From Microglena sp. YARC (taxonomy: Eukaryota; Chlorophyta; Chlorophyceae; Chlamydomonadales; Chlamydomonadaceae), in assembly GCA_022414725.1 (NCBI GenBank), contig CM039462.1, positions 39,839,668 to 39,903,667 on the forward strand: a DNA stretch of 64,000 bases, written 5' to 3'. How positions within the stretch are numbered: position 1 is the stretch's first letter; every line of letters starts with the position of its first letter. The translations under genes and the position numbers were made by a program. This document shows, piece after piece, positions 1-10,900 of the stretch. The notes beneath the pieces are model-generated. The model did no database searches, was not told the DNA's origin, and saw nothing but the letters and a program-made list of their open reading frames with translations.

Positions 1-2
1 CT

Positions 3-113
3 AAGTTTCAATAATCCACAGGGAAAGTAGTTTGGTAAGTACTCACTTTAATTATCTAAGTGTCAATGATATTACTGAGTTTCAATAACCTACAGGGAAA
101 GTAGTTTGGTAAG
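3..113 (+). repeat. two direct copies of a ~36-bp motif
   Basis: Positions 3-39 and 78-113 are near-identical (tttcaataa ... acagggaaagtagtttggta), separated by about 40 bp. No coding potential is seen here. It may be the edge of a larger array lying outside the window. Confidence 0.6.
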
Positions 114-272
114 CATTCAGGTTAAATCATCTCAAATTGGGTCTCACATCACGAGAATTTTGGCTAAAACGGGGTTTTACATTACGATCGTAATGTATTA
201 GTATTACGGATTAATAACCCTGGTTAAATAATCAAATTTATTGCTAATTCAGTGAGGACTCAGCTAGATTAA

Positions 273-455
273 ATAATTAGGGAACAGCAATATGATATCA
301 TATAATATCATGTCATCATATGATATCATACGATTTCATATCATACCGGCAGTCTGGCTAGGCTCAAGTGACCATTTATATACTATATCATACGATGTAA
401 TTTGTATGATATCATTCTTGCCTTTAGTCTACATCATATGATATGCTGGTCCCTA
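273..455 (+). repeat. dispersed ATGATATCAT-rich element, copy 1
   Basis: This AT-rich element has many short palindromes around atgatatcat and a conserved core (ccggcagtctg). It ends at a 'ggtcccta' motif. Related copies lie at 23635-23806 (same strand) and 35509-35626 (opposite strand, shorter). The internal self-complementarity suggests a small non-autonomous DNA element, but clear terminal inverted repeats were not resolved. Confidence 0.65.
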
Positions 456-522
456 TGAATAATCCAATCTGTTATAATTAAGTGAGGACTCAGTCACAGA
501 CAGGTTCCAACTACAGTGTTTT

Positions 523-715
523 CTTCAAAGGGGAGGGAGCCCCCAGGGTTACCCCTTTGTCCGTTAGTGCGCCCGACCGTCCGTTTGTCCGACCACCCCT
601 CCGGGACGAAGCCTAACATGCGAGCCAATGTTCTCGTCACTAACTTGCTTCCGTTGCCACCTTTCGTTCCGTTGCCAACACACTCCGCCAATTGTTAGCG
701 TCGCTTGCGACGCTG
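523..715 (+). repeat. dispersed ~200-bp GC-rich element (GGGAGCCCCC family), copy 1
   Basis: It starts with a G/C hairpin around gggagcccccagggttac. It continues through a tgtccg-rich stretch and ends in a short hairpin (gcgtcgcttgcgacgc). Other copies are at 28353-28521, 34360-34568 (reverse) and 51611-51812, with a fragment at 12721-12772. Short open frames inside it are shared by the copies and are not considered genes. Confidence 0.75.
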
Positions 716-1550
716 CATAGGACTTGTTCCGGCTTTCTGTAGGACCAGTTGCGTTTCCAGCTTTCAGTAAGAGCGGGGCTGGGCGCCGAGCATGACAATT
801 TCACTCGTCATTGGGTAAATCCTTTGTAGACGACTTGGCTCGAACGGGTACTTGTAAGCGGCAGAGTGACCTTGTTGCTACGATCCGCTGAGATCCAGCC
901 CTTGTTCGAAAGATTTGTCGATATGCCTTGTGCATATCTTCACCTCTATCCATCTCTTAATCCACCTCCCCCCCTTCTCTTTCTCTCTAAGGCCGATAGC
1001 TACGGTCAATTAGGGAGTGGGGATCTCTCTAAGAAACCGTTAGCTATGGTCACTTATTGAACTTAATCAATAAGCGACGGCTCATCTGATAGAGCCTAGA
1101 CAAGTAGCAAAAGATGTGACACAAGCCTGATTTCAGAATTGTGGCATGGCGCGGTTTAGCGCGGAGCGCAGAGCCCTGGGGGGTCCGGGGGCAGTGCGTT
1201 GCACTGGGGACACACCGAGTCGCTCAATTTGCAACACTTCAAAAGGTGTCAGTGTTTTTTATTTCAGATTACTGTGGTCCAGGTCGAGTAGCTACTTGGG
1301 CTACTCAACCCTGATTTCAGGATATTTGCGTAGCCATCGCATGGCGGAGCGCAGAGCGCGTAGCCTGGGGGGGTCGGGGGGCAGCGCGTCTCGATATCGG
1401 GGGCTCCGGGGGTTGTAGTATTCTATGGAATGGCGATGGAATGGCGAAGCGTCGTCGAAAAAAGAAACACTTCAAAAGTTTTGGGCTTCTAAACAAACAC
1501 AGACTCAAGCAGCAGGAAATAATCAAATACACACTTTCTTTTGTAAACAA
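716..1550. other. no gene recognised; GC-rich duplicated segment
   Basis: No exon with acceptable splice sites was seen. Two related GC-rich segments (about 1144-1210 and 1335-1400, sharing catggcg ... gcggagcgcagag) flank a unique stretch. The terminal exon of the AFF-like gene could lie here or to the left of the window. A weak candidate acceptor sits near 1548, after a T-rich tract on the minus strand, and would add only a few codons. Confidence 0.4.
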
Positions 1551-1774
1551 AAAAACTGTTACAACAATCCACTCACCAAGTACTGACTGTAAAACTGTTA
1601 CAACAATCCACTCACCAAGTACTGACTGTCAAACTGTTACCACTCCACTCCGCTCACCAAGAACCAACTGTACAACTGTTACAACTATCCACTCACCTAA
1701 TACCAAACTTACAACTGTTTCAACAACCCACTCAGCAAGTGCCAACTGTACAACTCTTACAACAATCCACTCAC
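1551..1774 (-). repeat. tandem copies of the exon 9 3' end plus splice donor
   Basis: About five copies of a ~54-bp unit carry, on the minus strand, the sequence acttggtgagtggattgttg. That is the last bases of the neighbouring exon, its GTGAGT donor and the first intron bases. The unit starts immediately downstream of the real donor at 1774. Confidence 0.75.
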
Positions 1775-1945
1775 CAAGTATGCGTTCTGATCCATGCCTC
1801 TGCCTCTCTCACAAGGCGGTAAGCCAGACCCTCGTTCTACTTCCTTCTGCCTCTCAGCAACAAGCTTGTTAAAGTTCTGGCCCTCCTCAGCAGCTTTTTG
1901 CCAAAGGTCGCCAGCTTTGGAGTACTCAATCATGGCGCTGGCGAC
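1775..1945 (-). CDS. AFF-like gene, exon 9 (last helices of CHD)
   Basis: It has 57 codons, phase 0 at both ends, acceptor ctcccag and donor GTGAGT. The peptide starts VASAMIEYSKAGDLWQKAAE. The W-x2-A ... F-N-K-L spacing is like the penultimate CHD helix of AFF proteins. The exon ends ...DQNAYL. A short terminal exon should follow but was not located. The 5' part of this exon is repeated in the upstream intron and its 3' edge in the downstream one. Confidence 0.7.
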
Positions 1946-4900
1946 CTGGGAGTGGAAGGGGGGTGGTGTGTGTGTGGTAGGGGTCGTGTGTGGCAGGTGT
2001 GTGTGTGTGTGTGTAGGTGTGTGTTTCAATATGCTGTTTCCCTAGCCTCCTCAACAGCTATTTGCCAAAGGTCGCCAGCTTTGGAGTCCTTAATCATGGC
2101 ACTGGCGACCTGGGAGTGGAAGGGGGGTGGTGTGTGGCAGGTGTGTGTGGGGTGTGTGTGTGTGTAGGTGTGTGTTTCAATATGCTGTTCCCCTAGCCTC
2201 CTCACCAGCTCTTTACCGAAGGTCGCCAGCTTTCAGTACTCAATCATGGCACCGGACACCTGGGAGTGGAAGAGGGGTGGTGTGTATGTGTAGGTGTGTG
2301 TTTCGGCCACAAGCTTGTTGTAGTTCTGGCCCTCCTCAGCAGCTTTTTGCCAAAGGTCGCCAGCTTTGGAGTACTCAATCATGGCACTGGTGACCTGGGA
2401 GTGGAAGGGGGGTGGTGTGTGTGTGGTAGGGGTCGTGTGCGGCAGGTGTGTGTGTGTGTAGGTGTATGTTTCAATATGCTGTTTCCCTAGCCTCCTAACA
2501 GCTTTTTGCCAAAGGTCGCCAGCTTTGGAGTCCTTAATCATGGCACTGGCGACCTGGGAGTGGGATGTGTGCGTGGGGGGAGGGGTCGCTCTAAGTTGCT
2601 CATGCATAAGGACAGCTCCTGATCATTAGCAGCATCCCTGCTAGATTGCCATCCCCTGTTCACCCCCACCTCCCAAACACCGAAACTTGTTCTCTCCCCT
2701 CCCCTTACCCGCTCTTAGTTGCTCGTCCATAAGGACAACTCCTGAGCAATAGCAACATCCCTGCTAGCTCACGGTGACTATAGCTAGCTGCAGCTTACGC
2801 TGTGGTGTCCTTAACATCACGTCCCGTGAGTAACTGTATTACACGGATGTAACAACTTCAATTTCAATTTCCCTGCTAGCTTGCCATCCCCTGATGTTCC
2901 TCCCAATCCACCCAACACAGAAACAGCTTCTACTCCCTCCTCTCCCCTCCCCGTACCTGCTCTAAGTAGCTCGTCCACGAGGACACCTCCTGATGTGCCT
3001 CCCTACCCCCCCAACACGGAAACAGGCTATCCTCTCTCCTCTCCCCTCCCCTCCCGTACCTGCTCAAAGTAGCTCGTCCACGGAGGACACCTCCTGATGT
3101 GCCTCTACCCCCCCAACACGGTAACAGGCTATCCTCTCTCCTCTCCCTCCCCTCCCCGTACCTGCTCTAAGTAGCTCAGTCCCCCGAGGACACCTCCTGA
3201 TGTGCCTCCTACCCCCCCAACACGGAAACAGGCTATCCTCTCTCCTCTCCCCTCCCCTCCCCGTACCTGCTCTAAGTAGCTCGTCCACGAGGACACCTCC
3301 TGATGTGCCTCCCTACCCCCCCAACACGGAAACAGGCTTTCCTCCCTCCTCTCCCCTCCCCTCCCCATACCTGCTCTAGGTTGCTCGTCCACGAGGACAC
3401 CTCCTGATGTGCCTCCCTACCCCCCCAACACGGAAACAGGCTATCCTCTCTCCTCTCCCCTCCCCTCCCCGTACCTGCTCAAAGTAGCTCGTCCACGAGG
3501 ACACCTCCTGATGTGCCTCCCTACCCCCCCAACACGGAAACAGGCTTTCCTCCCTCCTCTCCCCTCCCCTTCCCATACCTGCTCTGGGTTGCTCGTCCAG
3601 GAGAACACCTCCTAAGCATTGGCAGCATCCCTGCTAGCTTGCCATCCCCTGATGCGCCTCCCTATCCCCCCAACACGGAAACAGGCTATCCTCCCTCCCC
3701 TCCCCGTACCTGCTCTAAGTTGCTTGTCCAGGAGAACACCTCCTAAGCCAAGAAACACCTCCTAAGCCATCCCTGCTAGCCATCCCTCCTAAGCCAAGAA
3801 ACACCTCCTAAGCCATCCCTGCTAGCTTGCCATCCCCTGATGTGCCTCCTCATCCCCCCAACACCAAAACACGTTCTCTCCCCTCCCCTCCTCGTACCTG
3901 GTCTAAGCTGCTCGCCCACGAGAACACCTCCTAAGCATTAGCAGCATCCCCCCAACACCGAAACACGTACTCCTCCCCTCCCCTCCCGTACCTGCTCTAA
4001 GTTGCTTGTCCACGATGACACCTCCTGAGCATTCGCAGCATCCAGGGTGGACGACGCAGAGTCCCCAGCGGGAGCCTGTGGCCCGCGTGGAGCCCCATCA
4101 GTATTGTCACCGACCAAGCGGGTGGGGGCGTTTGCGGCAGTGGCAGCAGCCGCAGCTGCTGTGCCCCCAGGCTGCTTGTTGGCTCCCGACTCTAGCGTAG
4201 TCAACGCTTGCTGTAGGGTCTCTGTGTTCAGCACTAACCACTTCGTGCGCACCTGCTCATGCACACGCTAGTCATTGAACGGAAGTATACATCATTGAAT
4301 GACATTGTATACGATTGAATATTCATGTACATTATGCACACGCAGTCGCGGAAAGGTTAGCATACCGTACCGCTCTCAAAATTTAACGGTTGTAAAATTT
4401 GACGTTTTTTTGATTAAAGGGTTTTATTATAAAATTGACGGTTTACATTTGACGTTTTTTTTTAGTAGGAATATAAATTGACGTTACACATTAGACAGTT
4501 TCCATTTTCATAAAATCCATTTAGGCAACTGAACGTTTGTACTTAATCATGTTACACTGGTTCATGGTTCATGGTACAATATTAGGGTACACTGTTCTAG
4601 GACCTGCAAGGAGTGTACATATGATACTGCAATGATCCCAACATCTTGTTCAGCATAACACTACCTGTACTCTTTGAAATAACTAGAATGAGACATTCAA
4701 TTGTTTTCATTAACTCCTGAAATCATCCCTTGCTCAGTTAATGTCAGAAACATAAGCATAACGTATGTTCCTGTATTGCTCAGCGACCTAGAAGGACCAA
4801 GGTAAATTTTTGCTATGGCTACAATATGCACATACCATACTCTGTAGACTTCACTCCAATGCACATATATTTTGACTTCCTATCCCTATTGCCTCTGTTC

Positions 4901-7900
4901 TTTTTGTACCTGTCAGCCTTTTACCTCTAACCTTTCCCATTCCCAGTGTGCCCTAATTCAAACAATTGGAGCAAGGAAGAGTGGTTAAAGATGGCCACGG
5001 GGTCTGTGCTCCTAAACTCATTATCTTTGTCAAATGAGGCATCTGAATATGCAGACAGATGCAGGCGGTCCCATAGATCTCGCATCACTAAATATTGTAC
5101 TGTTTGGCCCACTGAGCAGTGAGATATGTGCATTCTAGTGATGCACCTAATATCAGCAAAAAAACGATTTGATGGTTGCTCTCCCCGTCAATTTAAACCG
5201 TTCAATTTTGAGAGCAGTACGGTATGCACAGTTTGCAGGTGTGAGCGCCGGTGTTCATGCACCGGCCGTGTGAATCACGGCGTCAGATGTGGTTTGTTTT
5301 TTACTGCTCTGGCCTGGTTTTGTTTTCGGTCAGATGGCCTCCAGAATTATGCACTGCCCCCCCCCCCGCCCCCCCCCCCCCCCACATTCCCGTCCCCCAC
5401 GCACCACAGCATACACCTTAATTGCCAAAAATCGGATAGCCTCTAGAGAATGCGCTGCCCTCCTCCCCCCCACCCCCACCCATTCTCCCGCATCCTCCCA
5501 CTCCCATCCCCCACGCACCACAGCATATAGCTTGATTACCAGAGCCCACCCCCTCACCCACCCACCCACCCACACTCCCGTTCCCCACGCACCACAGCGT
5601 ATAGCTCGATTGCCAGAAGTCGGATAGCCTCCAGAGAGATGCGCTGTCCCTCCCCTCCCACCCCCTCCCGTCCCCCACGCACCACAGCATACACCTTAAT
5701 TGCCGGAAGTCGGATAGCCTCCAGAGAGATGCGCTGCCCCCCCCCACCCCACCACCACCCACCACCACCACCACCACCACACACCCAAACCCACACATAT
5801 TCTCCCGCATCCTCCCAAGCACCACAGCACATAGCTTGATTACCAGAGACCCCCCCCCCACCACCACCACCCACCCACCCACACTCCTGTTCCCCACGCA
5901 CCACAGCGTATAGCTCGATTGCCAGAAGTTGGATAGCCTCCAGAGTGTGCCCCCCCCCCCCTTAGGACCACCACCACCACCACACACACGCTCACACCCA
6001 CCCAAACTCACCCACATTCTCCCGCATCCTCCCACTCCCATCCCCCCCACGCACCACAGCATACAGTTTGATTGCCAAAAGTCGGATAGCCTCCAGCGTG
6101 ATGCGCTGTTCCCACCACCACCACCCCGACCACACACACACGCTCACACCCACCCACATTCTCCCACTCCCATCCCCCCCACGCACCACAGCATGCAGCT
6201 TGATTGCCAGAATTCGGATAGCCTCCAGCGTGATGCGCTCCCCCCCACCCCCACCCCACCCACTTAAACACCCCCCCTCCCCTCCCCCCAAACCCACCCA
6301 CCCACCCACATTCTCCCACTCCCATCCCCCCACGCACCACAGCATACAGCTTAATTGCCAGAAGTCGGATAGCCTCCAGCGTGATGCGCTGCCCCCCCCC
6401 CCCCCCCCCCCCCCCCTCCCCCCCCCCCCTCCCCCTCCCCCACCCCCAAACCCAACCCACATTCTCCCGCATCCTCCCACTCCCATCCTCCTCACGCACC
6501 ACAGCATACAGCTTGATTGCCAGAAGTCGGATAGCCTCCAGCGTGATGCGCCCCCCCCCCCCCCCCCCCACCCACCCACCCACTTAAATACCCCCCCTCC
6601 CCCCCCCCACACACACCCCCTCCCCCAAACACACCCACCCACATCCTCCCACTCCCATCCCCCCCACGCACCACAGCATACAGCTTGATTGCCAGAAGTC
6701 GGATAGCCTCCAGCGTGATGCGCTGTTCTTGATGCTTTTCCCTATCAGCCTCCGCTTGTTCCGGACTGGTGTAAGAGGCCTTGGGTTCGTCAATGCAATT
6801 TGCAAGTCGGAGCAAGGAGTCGCTTTGGTTTTGAACAGTGGCTAAGATGGAGTGGAGGCTGAGAAGGAGCTTGCAGCAGTTGCGGGTGCCACTGTCCCGA
6901 TCGGGGAGCTGCTCGTAACCGTGGGCAGCCTCCAAGAACTGGATGTGTGTGGGGGCGGGGGGTTGAGCATGTGTGTGAGAGCGGGTGTGGGTGTGAGTTT
7001 GAGTGTGAGATTGGGTTTTGAACAGTGGCTAAGATGGAGTGGAGGCTGAGAAGGAGCTTGTTACAGATGCAGGTGCCACTGTCGCGATCGGGGAGCTGCT
7101 CGTAGCCATGGGCAGCCTCCAAAAACTGGATGTGTGAGGGGGTGTGGGTTTCAGCATGGGTGTGGGAGTGGGTGTGGGTTTGAGAGTGGGAGTGAGTGTG
7201 AGTGTGACTATGAGTGTTAGTGTGATTATAAGTGAGAGTGTGTGTGGGTTTCAGTAGAGTAGAGTTAGTGTGTGTAGGTTTTAGTAGAGTAGAGTTAGTG
7301 TGTGGGGGTTTAGTAGAGTAGAGTAGAGTAGAGTAGAGTAGAGTAGAGTAAAGTAGTTTTATAGTTAGTGTGAGTATAGGTGTGGGAGAGAGTGGGTGTT
7401 AGTGTGATTATAAGTGTGAGAGTGAAAGTCAGTGTGGGTTTGAGTTTGGGAGTGTGTGTGGGTATGAGTTTTGGTGTGGCTGTGGGTGTGAGTTTTGGTG
7501 CTGGTGTGGGTGTAACAGCGAGTTTTCGTGTGGGTGTGGGGTGTGAGTTTTGGAACGGGTGTGGGTGTGAGTTTTGATGGTGCAGGTGCAAGTCTTGGTG
7601 TGAGTGTGGGGGTGAGTTTTGGTGCTGGTGCAGGTGGAAGTATTGGTGTGAGTGTGGGTGTGGGTGTGGGTGTGAGTTTTGGTGTGGGTGTAAGTTTTTA
7701 TGTGGGTATGGTTGTGAGTTTTGGTGTGGGTGTGAGTGTATATGAGATCCATCATATCACGTGGCCCATTGCTGCCAACCTTGAGAATGCCATGGAGGTA
7801 CACGGTCGTGACAGAGAGTGTCAAGGTGATCCAGAACAGGCCATAGCATGTTGCTGCAAACCTTGAGAATGCCATGGCGGTACATGGTCAAGGCTTAACA

Positions 7901-10900
7901 GAGAGTGTCAAGGTGATCAAGAACAGCCTATTGCTGCCTTCGTGGCGACCAAGGGCCCATTTTGCCCTAAACTTGCACGCCTGAGGGTCACACAGGGTTC
8001 GCAACGCGTCGCACAATGTGCGACCGGTCGCACACACAAAAAAACTGCTACCTACCTTGAGAATACCATGGCGGTGCATGGTCAAGGGTTAACAGAGAGT
8101 GTCAAGGTGATCAAGAACAATGCACAGCCTATTGCTGCCTTCGTGGCGACCAAGGGCCCATTTTGCCCAGAATGTTCACACCTGGGGGTCACACGGGGGT
8201 CGCAAGGCGTCACACAATGTGCGACCGGTCGCACACAACGCACATTGTGTGCGACCGGTCGCACACACTAAAAAAAACGCTGCCTACCTTGAGAATTCCA
8301 TGCAAGTACATGGTCAAGGCTGATGGCGTCCATTTGTAATTGTTGGCATCTCGAGTCTTGTCACCAAGTCTCTTGAACTTCTTGCCATCGTCTTGGAGGG
8401 TGGTGATGGCTTGACGGGAGCAGAGACGAGACGGGAAGCTTGCCGCAAACTGTGTGTGTGTGTGTGGGGGGGGGTCAATGTAATTGTAGTGGTGATGGTG
8501 GTGGTGGTGATGGCTTGACTCAAGCAGAGACGAGATGGGAAGCTTGCCGCAAACTGTGGTGTGGGTCAATGTAGTGGTGATGGAGTGTGTGTGTGTGTGG
8601 TGTGTGTGTGTGTGTGTGTGTGTGTGTGGTTGAAGGGGGGGGAGGGGGGGGGGGGGGGGGGGGGGTACAAGGGCCTGATGGAGCAGAGACGAGACGGGAA
8701 GCTTGCTGCAAACTGTGGTGGGGTCATTGTAGTGGTGTGGGTGTGTAGTTGAAGAGGGGGAGGGGGGGGGGGGGGGGGAGGGGACAAGGGCTTGACACGA
8801 GCAGAGACGAGACGGGAAGCTTGCCGCAAAACTGTGGTGGGGGTCATTGCAGTGGTGTGGGTGATGGTGTGTGGGTGTTAGGGGGGAGGGCTGATGCTGC
8901 AGATGAGACGGGAAGCTTGCGGCAAACTGTGGTGGGGGTCATTGTAGTGGTGTGGGTGTGTGGTTGAAGGGGGGGGGGGGGGGGGGAGGACTTGACGCGA
9001 GCAGAGACGAGACGGAAGCTTGCCGCAAAGTGTGGTGGGGTCATTGTAGTGGTGTGGGTGATGGTGTGGTGATGGTGTGTGGGTGTTGGGGGGGGAGGGC
9101 TGATGCTGCAGATGAGACGGAAGCTTGCGGCAAACTGTGGTGGGGGTCGTTGTAGTGGTGTGGTGATGGTGTGGGTGTTGGGTGTTGGGGGGGGGGCAAG
9201 AGCTGATGCTGCAGACGAGACGGGAAGCTTGCCGCAAACTGTGGTGGGGGTTATTGTAGTGGTGCTGGCGAGGGTAGTGGGGGTGGGATGGGGGGGGGGG
9301 GGGGGGGCTGATGATGCAGGTGCAGGGAGCTGTTGGTGGGGATGATCCTGCTGGTGGGGGTAATTGCAGTGGTGCTGGTGGGGCAGTGGGGGGGGGGGAT
9401 GGGGGGGGAGGGCTGATGCTGCAGACGAGACGGGAAGCTTGCAGCAAACCGACACTGACACAAACGACAACCAGTCATCCCCTGATGCTTCCCCCCACCC
9501 ATTAGCCTTCCTCTAACCCATCACCTGCACCACCCACCCATCCCCTCTTGCACCCACCACCACCCACCCACCACCACCACCACCAACCCCCTCTAGCACT
9601 CACCTGCATCATGGACACCGACACAAACGGCAACCAGTCATCCCCCGATGCTTCCTCAAGCCCATTGGCCGGCCCCAAGCGCTTCGTGTTGGGGGGGTCC
9701 TCTTCCTCCGGGGACTCCGAGGGCGAGGCCCCCCTCTCCCCCTCCAAGCTCTCCATACGACGCCGCGTGCTCTTCTTCTTGCCTGCCTTGGCAGGCAGCC
9801 GCAGCTGGCCCCTGGCCCCTTGTGCTGGCAGGGAGGAGGCCGACATAGGGCGGGAGTCTGATCTATTGCCTGTGTCAACAGGTTGGGTGTCACGACGGTC
9901 CCCACGCCCCACGTGGGCACCACCTACTGAGCCGTAAGGTTTGTTGTCGTGGCCCCCTCCATCCCGGGTTCCTGTGTAGTTTTGCCCCACCCGTCCACCC
10001 CCCTTGCGTATATCCATGCCTTTAAGGGGGGCCTGGGTCTGGTCCCGGCTGCGGTCTCCGTAGGATGAGCCCCGTTGCTTCTGCTTAGGGTTCATCCTGT
10101 CAAAGCTAGGGCTGGCACGGTCCTTTGCACCGAGCTCGCCACCCTGCCAGCTATGGCCAGCAACCCCACCCCCACCCCCGTCTGCGACCCTACCCCCGTA
10201 GCCAGGCTTCCCAGCTGGGTGGTGGCGGAGCCCGCTGGGACCTGGCCCCGGGTCGTTGCAGAGCTCCATGTCTTGAGTCTGGCGGTCTACTGAGCTCTCG
10301 CGGACTGTTGGCGCTAGGGCTGAGGAGTGGTGGCGCTGCGTGTTGTTCAGGCCTCCCCCTCCCGCCCCCCTGGAGGCCCCGCTTGGGCTGGGCTCAGATG
10401 TACTGGATTCATTGTTCCCATGCACCCCTGGGCCCTCGTGGCCGAGGGGGGGCAGGGATTCTCTCCTGTCACCCATTGCTCCGTAGCGCCCCCACTCCCC
10501 CCCCCGGGCGTTCTCCTCCCGTGATCCCTTGGCATACTTGGCTGGCCTGCTGCTACCATCATTCAAGTCACCCACCCGCATGGATGGCATGTCCTCTGCC
10601 GTGCGCTTGCAATCTGCCCGGACACTCTCTTTCCCCGCCCACCAGCTGCCGCACACTGCCAGCTGAGGTGATGGCCCCTCCTGGGGTTGGAAGGGGTCCT
10701 TGGCCCTCTCAGAGCCAGCTAGCACCAACTTGTAGGCCTCCTCCTTGCTTGTGCTGTACGGCTTGGACGCCAGCTGGGCAACCGAGTGCTCGTACAGCCG
10801 GTGGGAATGTACAGCCGCCACATGCTGATCTGGCGCCCTGTCATACCACCGCGTCTCCATGGTGTACTGCTTTCCCTTCTCCCGCTCCCGAGGCCTAACC

